A stretch of 64,000 nucleotides of DNA, from the NCBI RefSeq assembly GCF_042663885.1, contig NZ_JBHSXV010000001.1. One strand, written 5' to 3'. This DNA comes from Aquipuribacter hungaricus (GTDB taxonomy: Bacteria; Actinomycetota; Actinomycetes; Actinomycetales; JBBAYJ01). Position numbers and translations under genes: made by a program. The notes below the pieces were generated by a model. The model was given only the letters and a program-made list of their open reading frames with translations. It searched no databases and had not been told where the DNA came from. Of the stretch, positions 1 to 8,833 are shown piece after piece. Position 1 is the first letter of the stretch. The number at the start of each line of letters is the position of its first letter.

Positions 1-849
1 GTCCTCGACGGCGAACCGGCGGGAGTAGCCCGTGACGGAGGTGACGACGACGCTGCGGCCCGGACCGCCGGCGCGCACCAGGTCGGACAGCACGACGCCG
101 GACCACTCCTGCTCCGACGCCCACCCCGACGTGCAGTCGATGACGGCCCGGACGTCGGTGCGCGGCAGGGACGCCAGGTCCGCCAGGCCCAGGACCCGCT
201 CCCCGTGACCGTCTCGGACCAGAAGCTCCCAGCCCTGCGCGGACGTGCGCGCGGGGACGGTGTCGGCCAGCCAGATGGTGGGCTGCGGCAGGTCCTGCAG
301 GTAGGACCCGGTCGCCCGCCGGGCCGCTCCGGGCAGCCCGGCCCGGCGGGTGACGGTCTCGAGGGCCAGCCACCCGGCGCCGGCGGCGGCGACGACGCCG
401 CCTGCCCGCAGCAGGAGGCGACGGTCGAGGTCCTCGGCGCGCGGGCGCTGCCAGCGCGCGCGGGCGTGCCACAGCAGCAGCGGCACGAGCACCAGGCCGG
501 CCGCGACGTGCCACCACATCGTCCGCTGGCCGCCGGGCGCCCAGACGAGAAGCCCGGTGCTGTGCAGGACGCCGCTCAGCAGGGCGAGCAGCGTGAGCAC
601 GCCGAGCAGCACGGAGGCCCACCGCCCGGCGCGGGCCCTGCGGAGCCCGCTGCGGACGACCGGCGCCTTGCACCGGACGAGGGCGAGCACCGCCAGGCCG
701 GCGGCCCCGTGGGCCACGGCGACCCCGCGCTGGGCGGGCACCGCGACCAGCCACGACCCCAGGCCGGCCAGCAGGGCGACGAGGAGGACGGCGAGCAGCG
801 CGGTGTTGCCGACACGCCGGGGGACGCCCCGGCGCCGCGCGGTCCTCAC
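1..849 (-). CDS. Membrane-anchored molybdopterin-dependent oxidoreductase (sulfite oxidase superfamily), C-terminus cut by window edge
   Basis: The first 283 residues are visible; the rest lies beyond the left edge. The N-terminal ~140 residues hold four or five hydrophobic helices with histidines in or near them (AHGAAG, VLHSTG, MWWH, LLLWH), which resembles a cytochrome b-type heme-binding bundle. After a linker, the Mo-cofactor domain begins near residue 185. The Cys that ligates molybdenum in the family is seen in DCTSGWASEQEW near residue 238. The family reduces or oxidises small oxo-compounds outside the cytoplasmic membrane; the substrate here cannot be told. The GTG start at 849-847 is the first in frame ahead of the hydrophobic region; no strong Shine-Dalgarno is seen. 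The catalytic-domain call is firm, the heme role is inference. Confidence 0.8.
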   Translation of the reverse strand, partial: MRTARRRGVPRRVGNTALLAVLLVALLAGLGSWLVAVPAQRGVAVAHGAAGLAVLALVRCKAPVVRSGLRRARAGRWASVLLGVLTLLALLSGVLHSTGLLVWAPGGQRTMWWHVAAGLVLVPLLLWHARARWQRPRAEDLDRRLLLRAGGVVAAAGAGWLALETVTRRAGLPGAARRATGSYLQDLPQPTIWLADTVPARTSAQGWELLVRDGHGERVLGLADLASLPRTDVRAVIDCTSGWASEQEWSGVVLSDLVRAGGPGRSVVVTSVTGYSRRFAVED

Positions 850-1022
850 CCGGCCAGTGTCAGCCCTCGCCCGCCCTGCGGCGGCACCGCACCGGCCGGC
901 TCCTCCTGGGCGTCGAGCCAGGCGGAGACGTCGTCGGCCGCCGCGGGCCGGAGGGACAGGAAGCCCGGCAGCGGCGGGGGGGCGCCGGTCGCCGGTCCCA
1001 CCAGCGCCGGTCGGCCGCTAGG

Positions 1023-1028
1023 TAGGGT
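1023..1028 (+). promoter_or_regulatory. -10 hexamer TAGGGT for a leaderless start
   Basis: TAGGGT sits six bases before the GTG at 1035, so transcription would begin at or next to the start codon. No Shine-Dalgarno is present. The same arrangement recurs at many genes in this window. Confidence 0.5.
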
Positions 1029-1034
1029 CCGGGC

Positions 1035-1517
1035 GTGACGGGCGGGACGGGACCGGTGCTCCGGTGGCACCAGCCGCACCCGTCGACGCGCCGCGTGCTG
1101 GCACTGGGCACGGCCGGTGCCGCGCTGCTGTCGCTGGCGGTCGTGTCCCTCGTGGTGGGGAACTACGACGCCGGGGTCCTCGCCGGCGTGCTCGGCCTGG
1201 CGGCGGTGGTCGACCTGTGGGCGGAGATGCGGCCCCGGGGGTTCGTGCTGGCCGGCGACGACGGGCTGGTCGTGCGGACCGGCAGCCGGCCGCGGGTGCT
1301 GCCGTGGGGCGTCGTGGCCGCCGTGCGCGTCCAGCCCCGCCGGCTGGGGCGCGACCGTCCGGTGGTGGAGCTCGTCGACGGCTCGGTGGTGCCGCTCCCC
1401 CGCGACGTGCCGCTGGAGGAGCTGCAGGCGCGGCGCCCGGGGTCCGGCACGACCGACCAGCCTGGGGCCGGACCCGCTGACGGACCGTCGGACGGGCCCG
1501 CCGGTCCCACCGGCTGA
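1035..1517 (+). CDS. Small membrane protein with PH-like domain
   Basis: A 160-residue protein. Two adjacent hydrophobic helices (about residues 21-60: VLALGTAGAALLSLAVVSLVV, then VLAGVLGLAAVVDLWAEM) are followed by a beta-rich stretch (GFVLAGDDGLVVRTGSRPRVLPWGVVAAV, VVELVDGSVVPLPRDV) typical of bacterial PH-like (bPH2) domains. The last 30 residues are Gly/Pro/Asp-rich and probably disordered. The role is unknown; members are thought to sit on the inner face of the membrane. It is divergent from the molybdopterin enzyme and convergent with the dehydratase. The GTG start is supported by a TAGGGT -10 box six bases upstream. Family-level call only. Confidence 0.65.
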   Translation: MTGGTGPVLRWHQPHPSTRRVLALGTAGAALLSLAVVSLVVGNYDAGVLAGVLGLAAVVDLWAEMRPRGFVLAGDDGLVVRTGSRPRVLPWGVVAAVRVQPRRLGRDRPVVELVDGSVVPLPRDVPLEELQARRPGSGTTDQPGAGPADGPSDGPAGPTG

Positions 1518-1606
1518 CGGACCCCTGGGGTCCCGCTGACGCTCCGGCTGGTCCGACCTGCTCGTGCACCACCGGCGGCACCGGGCGGCAGGACGGGGCT
1601 GCCGGG

Positions 1607-2572
1607 TCAGAGGTCCGTCGGGTCGGTGTTGGCGCCGCACAGCACGACCGCGACGCGCTCGTCCGCCCCGGGGACGTAGCTGCCGGCCGTGAGGGCGGCC
1701 AGCGCCGCGGCGGCACCGTGCTCCACCACCGTGCGCCACTCCCGCCACAGCAGCGCCCGGGCGGCGACGATGTCGGCGTCCTCGACGAGCACGGGCACCA
1801 CGCCGGTGCGCCGGGCCACGTCGAAGGCGATCTCGCCGACCCGGCGTGCCCCCAGGGAGTCGGCGGCGACGCCGGAGACCGCGACGTCGGTCGGGGTCCC
1901 CGCGGCCAGCGCCGCGTGCAGGGTCGGCGCCCGGACCGGCTCGGCACCGACGACCCGGGTCCCGGTGCCCTCGAGCGCGGCGGCGACCCCGGCGACCAGC
2001 CCGCCCCCGCCCACGGCGACCACGACGGTGTCGACCCGGCGGGCGACCTGCTCCAGCAGCTCCAGGGCCAGCGTGCCGGCACCCGCCGCGACCTCGGGCT
2101 GGTCGTAGGCGTGGCACCACAGGGCACCGGTGCGCTCCCGGTGCTCCTGCGCGACGGCCTGCGCCTCGGCGTACTCGGCGCCCGCCAGGACGACGGTGGC
2201 GCCGAGCTCGCGCAGCCGGGCGACCTTGACCACCGGGGCGCGCTCGGGCACGACGACGGTCGCGGGCACCCCGGCCCGGGCGGCGGCCCACGCGACGGCC
2301 AGCCCGGCGTTGCCCCCGGAGGCCACGACGACGCCGACGTCGGGGTCGAGCCGGCCGGCGGCCCGGGCGGACAGGACACGGTGCAGCGCGCCCCGGGCCT
2401 TGAACGAGCCGGTGTGCTGCAGCAGCTCCAGCTCGAGCACCAGCTCGCCCGGCACCCGGCCGGCGGGCCCGCCGAGCGGCAGGGCACCGCGGCCGGCCTC
2501 GAGGACCGGCGTGACCCGGACCAGCCCGGCGGTCTGCTCCCGCGCCGCCTCGACGTCGTCGCGAGAGATCAC
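1607..2572 (-). CDS. PLP-dependent threonine/serine dehydratase-like protein
   Basis: A fold-type II PLP enzyme of 321 residues, the length of catabolic threonine/serine dehydratases or serine racemases. The Schiff-base lysine is Lys58 in TGSFKARGA; the substrate loop is SGGNAGLA and the phosphate-binding loop VAVGGGGLVAG. The reaction is expected to be alpha,beta-elimination of water from L-threonine or L-serine to give a 2-oxo acid and ammonia. No ACT regulatory domain is present, so it is unlikely to be the isoleucine-biosynthetic IlvA. The GTG start is preceded by GGGGAGG at a normal distance. It stands alone on its strand. Racemase or diaminopropionate-lyase activity cannot be excluded from sequence. 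Confidence 0.85.
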   Translation of the reverse strand: MISRDDVEAAREQTAGLVRVTPVLEAGRGALPLGGPAGRVPGELVLELELLQHTGSFKARGALHRVLSARAAGRLDPDVGVVVASGGNAGLAVAWAAARAGVPATVVVPERAPVVKVARLRELGATVVLAGAEYAEAQAVAQEHRERTGALWCHAYDQPEVAAGAGTLALELLEQVARRVDTVVVAVGGGGLVAGVAAALEGTGTRVVGAEPVRAPTLHAALAAGTPTDVAVSGVAADSLGARRVGEIAFDVARRTGVVPVLVEDADIVAARALLWREWRTVVEHGAAAALAALTAGSYVPGADERVAVVLCGANTDPTDL

Positions 2573-2621
2573 GGCACGGGCCTCCCCTGGGTGGGCACGG
2601 CGGGTGCCGGGTGGAGCACGG

Positions 2622-2694
2622 AGCCGCCTAAGGGAGTCGAACCCTTGACCTACGCATTACGAGTGCGTCGCTCTACCGACTGAGCTAAGGCGGC
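2622..2694 (-). tRNA. tRNA-Thr (anticodon CGT)
   Basis: A full cloverleaf on the minus strand: acceptor arms GCCGCCT and AGGCGGC pair perfectly, the anticodon stem ACGCA/TGCGT encloses the loop CTCGTAA, and the T-arm carries GTTCGACTC. The anticodon CGT reads ACG. CCA is not encoded (the next bases are CCG). Confidence 0.97.
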
Positions 2695-2725
2695 CGGCGC
2701 GTGCCGGGGCACACGACCGCGCAGA

Positions 2726-2751
2726 AGTGTACGGGGTCGCCGCCCCCGTCA
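2726..2751 (-). promoter_or_regulatory. Promoter of tRNA-Thr
   Basis: On the minus strand TACACT (2731-2726) lies 31 bases before the tRNA 5' end, with TGAC 16 bases further upstream. The tRNA-Pro gene near the other end of the window has the same TGAC-16-TACACT layout. Confidence 0.55.
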
Positions 2752-2771
2752 CGGACGGGCCGGTTCCCCGC

Positions 2772-4451
2772 TCAGTAGTCCGCGACGCAGGCGAGCCCGT
2801 CCTCCGGCACCGTCCCCTCGACGAAGAAGGCGTCGACGGCCTCGTCCACGCAGCCGGCGCCGGTCTGCCCGTAGGCGGTGTGCCCGTCGCCGTCGTAGGT
2901 GACGAGCACGCCGGAGACGAGCTGCTCGGCGAGGCGCTCGGCCCACACCTGGGGCGTCGCGGGGTCGCGGGAGGTCCCGATGACGACGATCTCGGGGGCA
3001 CCCTCGCCGTCGATCTCGGGCCATGCCGCCGGCTCGAAGGGCCAGCCGACGCACGGCAGGCCGCCGTAGGCGATGTGCGGGCCGAACGTGGGCGCCGCCT
3101 CGGCCATCTCCTGCGCGGAGCCCTCGATGTCCTCCAGCGTGATGGCTGCCCGCCCGGCGGGGTCGCTGCGCCCGTCGAGGCAGTTGACCGCGTAGATGGC
3201 CTCGCCGGTGTTGCCGCGGTAGGTGCCGTCCTCGGCGCGCTCGGTGAAGAGGTCGACGAGGAAGAGCATGACCTCGCCGTCCCCGGCGAGCGCGCCCTCC
3301 AGGCCGGCGCGCAGCGCGGGCCAGGCGTCGTACTGGTACAGCGGGTACACGACCGCGAGGACGCCGAGACCCTGGGTGAGGGGCCTCGCGTCGTCGCCGG
3401 TCGGCAGCGGCACGCGGTCCAGCGAGGCGATGAGCGCGCGCACCTGGCCGATGCCGTCGTCGACGGAGCCGCTGAGCGGGCAGTCGGGCTGGGTGAGGCA
3501 GTCGGCGACGAAGGACTCCAGCGCCACCTCGAAGCCCTGGACCTGCTCCAGGTCGATGGTCACGTCCGTCGCGGGACGGGCGGTGAGGTCGACGGCGCCG
3601 TCCAGGACGAAGCGGCCCACCCGGTCGGGGAACAGCTCGGCGTACACCGCGCCGAGGACCGTGCCGTACGACTTGCCGAGGAAGGTGAGGTCGGCGTCGT
3701 CGAGGACCGCCCGCAGGACGTCCATGTCGCGCGCGGCGGACACGGTGTCCATGTAGGGGGCGACCCGGTCGTCGGCGCAGCCCTGGGCCAGCCGGTCCGC
3801 GAGCCCCTCGAGGGTCTGCAGCTCGCCCGGGTCGTCGGGGCTGGGGTCGGCGGTGAGGAAGTCCTCGTAGGAGGCGTCGTCCAGGCAGTCGACGCCGGCG
3901 GACCGGGCGACCCCGCGGGGGTCGAAGCCGACGACGTCGTAGGCCTCCCTCAGCTCCTCGCTGGTGACGAGGCCGGCCTGCAGCGCGTAGTCGACGCCGG
4001 ACCCGCCGGGGCCCCCCGGGTTGAGCAGCAGCGAGCCCAGCCGGTCGTCGCCGGTGGCGGGCAGCCGGGTGAGCGAGAGCAGCATGGTCCCCGCCCCCGG
4101 GTCCTCGTAGTCCAGGGGCACCTGCACGGTGGTGCACTCGTGGTCCTGGCCCGTGACGCCCTCGGGCGGGTCGATGGACTCGCACCCCACCCAGGTCAGC
4201 TCCTGGGAGTAGAAGGTCGCGAGCTCCGGCGACGGGGGCACCCGCACCGTGGGGTCGAGCGACGGGGCCGCGGCGCTGGGCTCCGGGGCCGCCTCGTCGT
4301 CACCGGTGGACCCTCCACCGCCTCCGCCGCCGCCGACGGAGCACCCCGCCAGGACGACGGGCACGGCTGCCAGCAGCGCCAGGCGGCGGGCCCCCCGGAG
4401 CCGGGCGGTGCCGGTGGTCGTGCGGGCAGGGCGGGTGGTGCGTGGTCTCAC
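2772..4451 (-). CDS. Secreted alpha/beta-hydrolase lipoprotein (peptidase S33, tripeptidyl aminopeptidase-like)
   Basis: A 559-residue lipoprotein. A signal peptide with lipobox LAGC places the lipidated Cys at position 37, followed by a Gly/Ser linker. The hydrolase fold has the nucleophile elbow GKSYGT with Ser261, the acid in SRDPATP and the histidine in DGDGHTAYG, plus the NPGGPGGSG oxyanion-region motif of this family. The C-terminal TAP-like domain is complete, and five or more cysteines suggest disulfides. Relatives remove N-terminal peptides or hydrolyse esters outside the membrane; the true substrate is unknown. The GTG start overlaps the holB stop as GTGA, so it is the last gene of the tmk-holB operon. 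An earlier in-frame start would read back through holB and is not credible. Confidence 0.88.
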   Translation of the reverse strand: MRPRTTRPARTTTGTARLRGARRLALLAAVPVVLAGCSVGGGGGGGGSTGDDEAAPEPSAAAPSLDPTVRVPPSPELATFYSQELTWVGCESIDPPEGVTGQDHECTTVQVPLDYEDPGAGTMLLSLTRLPATGDDRLGSLLLNPGGPGGSGVDYALQAGLVTSEELREAYDVVGFDPRGVARSAGVDCLDDASYEDFLTADPSPDDPGELQTLEGLADRLAQGCADDRVAPYMDTVSAARDMDVLRAVLDDADLTFLGKSYGTVLGAVYAELFPDRVGRFVLDGAVDLTARPATDVTIDLEQVQGFEVALESFVADCLTQPDCPLSGSVDDGIGQVRALIASLDRVPLPTGDDARPLTQGLGVLAVVYPLYQYDAWPALRAGLEGALAGDGEVMLFLVDLFTERAEDGTYRGNTGEAIYAVNCLDGRSDPAGRAAITLEDIEGSAQEMAEAAPTFGPHIAYGGLPCVGWPFEPAAWPEIDGEGAPEIVVIGTSRDPATPQVWAERLAEQLVSGVLVTYDGDGHTAYGQTGAGCVDEAVDAFFVEGTVPEDGLACVADY

Positions 4452-5593
4452 GTGTGCTCCCCCAGTCGGACGGTCATGCCTTCCAGCGCCAGCGGCAGCG
4501 CGGCGTTCTGCGCGAGCCGCCGACGGGTGGTCGTGATGGTGTCGCACACCCGCAGCACGGCCGCGGGGCTGGAGCGCCGGGCCAGCGCCTCCACGTCGGC
4601 GCGCATGTCCCCGTTGACGAGCGGGACGGACGCCCCGGCCTGCACGACGAGGACGTCGCGGTACAGCGACAGCAGGTCCAGCAGCGCGCGGTCCAGGCCG
4701 TCGGTCGCGCTGCGGCGGGCCTGGCGCTTGTGGCTCTCCTGCAGCTCCCGCCACTGGGTGCGCACCTGCCGCGGCAGCTCCTCGGGCGTCGAGACGCCCA
4801 TCATGCGGAGCCACTCGGCGTCCTGCTCGTGCTGCGCGGCCTCGACGGCGGCGACGGACTCCTCGGTGGCGATGTCGCGGAGCTCCTGGGCCGCCTGGAC
4901 GGCGCCGGGCACGCCGACCGCGCGGCCCGGGGTCTGCAGCACCTCGCGTCGGCGTCGGCGGGCGTCGGGGTCCACGGCGAGGCGCCGAGCGACGCCGATG
5001 TGGCCCTGCGACGCCGCGGCGGCCCAGGCGGCCTCGGCGGGGCTGACGCCGTGGCGCTGCTGGAGGACCCGCGCCACGGCGTCCGCGCGGGGCACGCCGA
5101 GCGTGACGACCCGGCAGCGGCTGCGGATGGTCGGCAGCAGGTCCTCCGGGGAGGGGGCGCACAGCAGCCACACGGTGTGCGGCGGCGGCTCCTCGACCTC
5201 CTTGAGCAGCATGTTGGCCGCGACGTCCCGGAGCCGGTCGGCGTCCTCGACGACGACGACCACCCAGCGGCCGCGGGTGGGCGCGACCGAGGCACGGCGG
5301 ACGAGGTCGACGACGACCTCCTTGCGCACCTGCATCTCCTCGGTGGCCAGCACCGTGACGTCGGGGTGCGACCCCGCCAGGGCCTCGCGGCAGTCCGGGC
5401 AGGCGCCGCAGCCGCCGGTCGGGCACTGCAGGGCCGCGGCGAAGGCGCGCGCGGCGACCGAGCGCCCCGACCCGGGCGGCCCGGTGAGCAGCCAGGCGTG
5501 GGCGAGCGCCGAGCGCTCGGCCTGCCGCTCGACCGCGCGGCGCAGCACCCCCACCGCCCGCTCCTGCCCGACGACGGCGTCCCAGACGCTCAC
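4448..5593 (-). CDS. holB: DNA polymerase III subunit delta-prime
   Basis: The clamp-loader delta-prime subunit, 381 residues, part of the complex that opens the sliding clamp for replication. The AAA+ module starts with VWDAVVGQERAV; the P-loop is TGPPGSGRS (residues 37-45), with Arg44 where ATP-hydrolysing subunits have Lys, as fits a subunit that does not hydrolyse ATP. Four zinc-binding cysteines follow at 57, 62, 65 and 68. The SRC motif is in TIRSRCRVV. It overlaps tmk upstream and the lipoprotein gene downstream by four bases each (GTGA), so the three genes are translationally coupled. The order topA, tmk, holB matches other actinobacteria. Confidence 0.95.
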   Translation of the reverse strand: MSVWDAVVGQERAVGVLRRAVERQAERSALAHAWLLTGPPGSGRSVAARAFAAALQCPTGGCGACPDCREALAGSHPDVTVLATEEMQVRKEVVVDLVRRASVAPTRGRWVVVVVEDADRLRDVAANMLLKEVEEPPPHTVWLLCAPSPEDLLPTIRSRCRVVTLGVPRADAVARVLQQRHGVSPAEAAWAAAASQGHIGVARRLAVDPDARRRRREVLQTPGRAVGVPGAVQAAQELRDIATEESVAAVEAAQHEQDAEWLRMMGVSTPEELPRQVRTQWRELQESHKRQARRSATDGLDRALLDLLSLYRDVLVVQAGASVPLVNGDMRADVEALARRSSPAAVLRVCDTITTTRRRLAQNAALPLALEGMTVRLGEHT

Positions 5594-8500
5594 CCGTCGC
5601 GTCCCGGGAGCCAGCGGGTCGCCCCGCCCCGGACGGTGCCGTCGTCGCTGACGGTGCCGGTGTCGTCCGCGTCACCGGCCTCGTCGGCGCCACCGGCGTG
5701 CGAGGAACCGTCCACGTCGGCGTCCCCGCGCCGGACGGCATCCCGGAGGTCGGCGACGGTGAGGTCGACCGTGGTGCTGTCGCCCGGCCCGTGGCGGTCG
5801 GCCCCGCCCGGGGCGGGCAGCGGGGCGGTCGCGGCGTCGACCGGCTCCTGGGCGTACCCGTCGGAGTACTGGTCCACGTGGCCCTGCTCCGCGAAGCCCT
5901 GGTCCGCGAAGCCCTGGTCCGCGAAGCCCTGGTCCGCGTAGCCCTGGTCCGTGTAGCCGTAGCCCGGGTAGCCCTCGTCACCGTCCGGGCCGCCGTGACC
6001 CGGGGCCGCGTCCTCGTGCGGCGCATCCCAGGGCTGCACCTGGTGCGAGGGGGGCGCGTAGAGCTCCTGGGCGCTCCGCCCGTCCCAGACCGACGACCCG
6101 GTCGCCCAGACGTCGCGCCCGTCAGATCCGTCGTCGTCGTCGACGACCGGCCGGTCGGCCTCGGCCGCTCCGGCAGGGGCGGCCGCGCCCACCGCCGTGG
6201 CGCCCGACGCCACGCCCGTGGCCGCCCCGGCACCGGCCACCGGCGAGATAGCGGCGGGCGGCGAGGCACCGGACCGGTCGCCCGGCACCGCGCCGGCCCC
6301 GACGGCCGGGAGCACCGCCGTGCGCTCCGAGCGGGACTCCTCCTGCTCGAGCTGGGCGCGGTGACGGCGCAGCTCGCTCTCGGCGGCGGCGCGCTCGGCC
6401 GCCCACCGGCGCTCGCGCTCCTGCGCCTGCTGTGCCCGTGCCTCCTCGCGCGCGGCCTGCTCCTGGCGGGCCTGCTCGACGGCAGCGGGCTCCCGCCCGG
6501 CGCGGGCGCGCGCGTCCTCGGCGAGGCGGCGCTCGCACTCCGCGCGCTGCACGGCGGACAGGGGCAGCATGCGCCGCAGCCGGGCGGTCACCAGGTCGAG
6601 CACGTCCGCGCGGGACAGCGTCGCGTCGACGACGAGGTACCGGCGCGGGTCCAGGGCGGCGAGCTCCAGGAACGACGAGCGGACCTGCTCGTGGAACGCG
6701 GTGCCGGCGCGCTCGACCCGGTCGGCGCCGGCGGGGCCGTCGCGGCCGTCGAGCCGGCCGCGCGCGAGGACCGGGTCCACGTCGAGCAGGACGGTGAGGT
6801 CGGGGCGCAGGCCGTCGGTGGCCCAGCGGGACAGCCGCGCCACCTCCTCCGGCGCCAGGTCGCCGCGGGCGCCCTGGTAGGCGACCGAGGAGTCGACGTA
6901 GCGGTCGCTGAGCACGACGGCCCCGTCGGCCAGCGCCGGCTCGACGACGGTGGCGACGTGCTGGGCGCGGTCGGCGGCGAACAGCAGCGCCTCGGCGCGC
7001 GGCACCGGGCCGGGTCCCTGGACGGCGTCGTCCCAGTCGAGCACCAGCCGGCGCACCTGGGCGCCGACAGCCGTGCCGCCGGGTTCGCGGGTGTGCACCA
7101 CGTCGTGCCCGAGCTCGGACTCCAGCCAGCCCCGGACGCCCTCGGCGAGGGTGGACTTGCCCGCGCCGTCGCCGCCCTCGACGACGAGGAAGAAGCCGGC
7201 GTGGGGGCGGGGCACGTCGAACGGGTCGCCGGCGCCGCGGCGCACGGCCTCGAGCACCTCGGTGCCCAGCCGCACGCCCGGCCGGTCGTCGAGCTGCCGG
7301 AACGTCACGGCACCCACCACGAGGGCCAGGACGCCCGCGCCCGCCATCACCAGGCCGGCGCCGGAGAAGGTCCACACCAGCGTGCTGGTCCACGTCACCG
7401 ACCGGTCCCCGACCAGGCGGGCCAGCAGCGGCGCGAGCGCCATGACGGCGACGAGCACGACCCGGACCGACGTCTGGACGAAGGCGAAGGTGCGGCCGCG
7501 CACCTCGTCGTCCACCTCGGCGCCGAGCAGCGTCGTGCCGGTCACCCACGCCATGCCGGCGAAGCCGCCGAGGACGAGGACGGCCACGGCGGACAGCACG
7601 ATGTCCGGGGACAGCCCGACGACGACGAGCGCCGCCCCGGCCGCGGCGATGGAGGCGGCGAAGAGCCGGCGCCGGCTCATGTCGCGCAGCGTGCGGGGGC
7701 CCTGCCAGACGCCGAGCGCCATGCCGACGAACACCGCGCCGAAGAGCACCCCGTACCCGGGGGCGCCGGCGCCGAGCCCGGCGACGTAGACCACGCCGAG
7801 CCCGATGACGAAGCCGCCGGCGGCGAAGGCGCCGAGCATGCCGAGGGCGAGGCCACGGACCACGGGGGTGCGGGCGATGAAGGCCCAGCCGTCGACGACC
7901 TGCCGCCACACGGACGGGTGCGCCGCCGTCCCGCCCCGGCCGTCGGTGACCGAGGGCCGCAGGGCCGGCCCGCGCGCGGCCTCGGGCAGCCGGATGCGGG
8001 CGATGACCGCCGCGGCGACGAGGAACGTGACGCCGTTGGCGTACAGCGCGAGGTCCACCTCGTTGACGACCGCGGCCGCGAACCCGCCGGACAGGTCGTC
8101 GAGGACGCCGCTGAGGAGCACGAGGCCGCTGAAGAGCAGGGCGGCGAGCGGGGCGGAGCCGTACGTGGCGACCACGCCGAGCTGGTTGGCCGTCTCCAGC
8201 TGCCGGCGGGGCACGAGGTTGGGGACCATCGCGTCCTTGGCGGGCATCCAGAACAGGGCGGCGACCTCGACGAGGACGGTCGCGACGTAGAGCCAGCCCA
8301 GGGTGCCGACCAGCGGGATCGACAGGAACAGCAGCCCGCGGACGACGTCGAACACCACGAGCGCGGTCCGGCGGTCCATCCGGTCGGCGAGGACGCCGGC
8401 CAGCGGACCCAGCAGGAGCGCGGGCGCGAGGCGGAGCAGGAAGACGCCGGACACCGCGAGGCTCGCGGCGGGCAGGTCGCCCGCGCCGCCCGCGAGCTCC

Positions 8501-8760
8501 GCGGCGAAGAAGGTCACGGCGAGCAGGCCGAGCCAGTCCCCGAGGCTCGACAGGCCCAGCACCAGCCACAGCCGGCGGAACGCGTCGTTGGCCAGGACCG
8601 CCCGCGCGCTGTGGTCGGGGCCGTCCCCCGCGTCGGGAGCGGCCGGCGCCGGGCCAGGCTGCACCGTGGTGGCGCCGCGGGCCCGGCCGGCCCCGGGCAG
8701 GTCCACGGGCGCCTGGTCGGCGTCTCGACCGGGCTCGGGCACCGGGGGGTCCTGGCTCAC
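5590..8760 (-). CDS. tmk: MFS transporter-like/thymidylate kinase fusion protein
   Basis: A 1056-residue fusion. Residues ~60-500 form a major-facilitator-type bundle of about 12 helices. Residues ~520-735 are a complete dTMP kinase (dTMP + ATP to dTDP) with P-loop VEGGDGAGKST, the DR(Y) motif in SDRYVDSSVAYQG and a LID arginine cluster. Residues ~735-810 are an Arg/Glu/Gln-rich probable coiled coil, and the last ~240 are disordered, Ala/Gly/Asp-rich, with about five copies of a (Y/F)ADQG-type repeat. A shorter stand-alone kinase is ~210 residues. The MFS-kinase fusion is known from other actinobacteria; what the membrane half transports is not. Start: GTG with TACCCT seven bases upstream, which fits a leaderless message. 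Confidence 0.9.
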   Translation of the reverse strand: MSQDPPVPEPGRDADQAPVDLPGAGRARGATTVQPGPAPAAPDAGDGPDHSARAVLANDAFRRLWLVLGLSSLGDWLGLLAVTFFAAELAGGAGDLPAASLAVSGVFLLRLAPALLLGPLAGVLADRMDRRTALVVFDVVRGLLFLSIPLVGTLGWLYVATVLVEVAALFWMPAKDAMVPNLVPRRQLETANQLGVVATYGSAPLAALLFSGLVLLSGVLDDLSGGFAAAVVNEVDLALYANGVTFLVAAAVIARIRLPEAARGPALRPSVTDGRGGTAAHPSVWRQVVDGWAFIARTPVVRGLALGMLGAFAAGGFVIGLGVVYVAGLGAGAPGYGVLFGAVFVGMALGVWQGPRTLRDMSRRRLFAASIAAAGAALVVVGLSPDIVLSAVAVLVLGGFAGMAWVTGTTLLGAEVDDEVRGRTFAFVQTSVRVVLVAVMALAPLLARLVGDRSVTWTSTLVWTFSGAGLVMAGAGVLALVVGAVTFRQLDDRPGVRLGTEVLEAVRRGAGDPFDVPRPHAGFFLVVEGGDGAGKSTLAEGVRGWLESELGHDVVHTREPGGTAVGAQVRRLVLDWDDAVQGPGPVPRAEALLFAADRAQHVATVVEPALADGAVVLSDRYVDSSVAYQGARGDLAPEEVARLSRWATDGLRPDLTVLLDVDPVLARGRLDGRDGPAGADRVERAGTAFHEQVRSSFLELAALDPRRYLVVDATLSRADVLDLVTARLRRMLPLSAVQRAECERRLAEDARARAGREPAAVEQARQEQAAREEARAQQAQERERRWAAERAAAESELRRHRAQLEQEESRSERTAVLPAVGAGAVPGDRSGASPPAAISPVAGAGAATGVASGATAVGAAAPAGAAEADRPVVDDDDGSDGRDVWATGSSVWDGRSAQELYAPPSHQVQPWDAPHEDAAPGHGGPDGDEGYPGYGYTDQGYADQGFADQGFADQGFAEQGHVDQYSDGYAQEPVDAATAPLPAPGGADRHGPGDSTTVDLTVADLRDAVRRGDADVDGSSHAGGADEAGDADDTGTVSDDGTVRGGATRWLPGRDG
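5881..5970 (-). repeat. Six 15-bp tandem repeats inside tmk
   Basis: Units of the form gccctggtccgcgaa run head to tail; copies two and three are identical and the outer ones have one to six changes. Translated on the minus strand they give the pentapeptide series FADQG/YADQG in the disordered tail. The array keeps the reading frame, so copy-number change would be tolerated. Confidence 0.85.
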
Positions 8761-8833
8761 GCCCGCCAGGGTACGTGCGCCCCGGACACCGGCCGGGCCC
8801 CCTGCCCCGCGCTGGGGACGCCCCGGCCGGGTC

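Noticed and set aside
2727..5651. Very long open frame on the plus strand (about 970 codons) opposite the hydrolase and holB genes
   Set aside because: Antisense shadow caused by high GC: composition is Gly/Ala/Val/Arg/Glu-rich without any domain, and both genes on the other strand have complete catalytic motifs.
5881..5970. 15-bp tandem repeats as a CRISPR or mobile-element end
   Set aside because: In frame with tmk, no spacers, no inverted ends.
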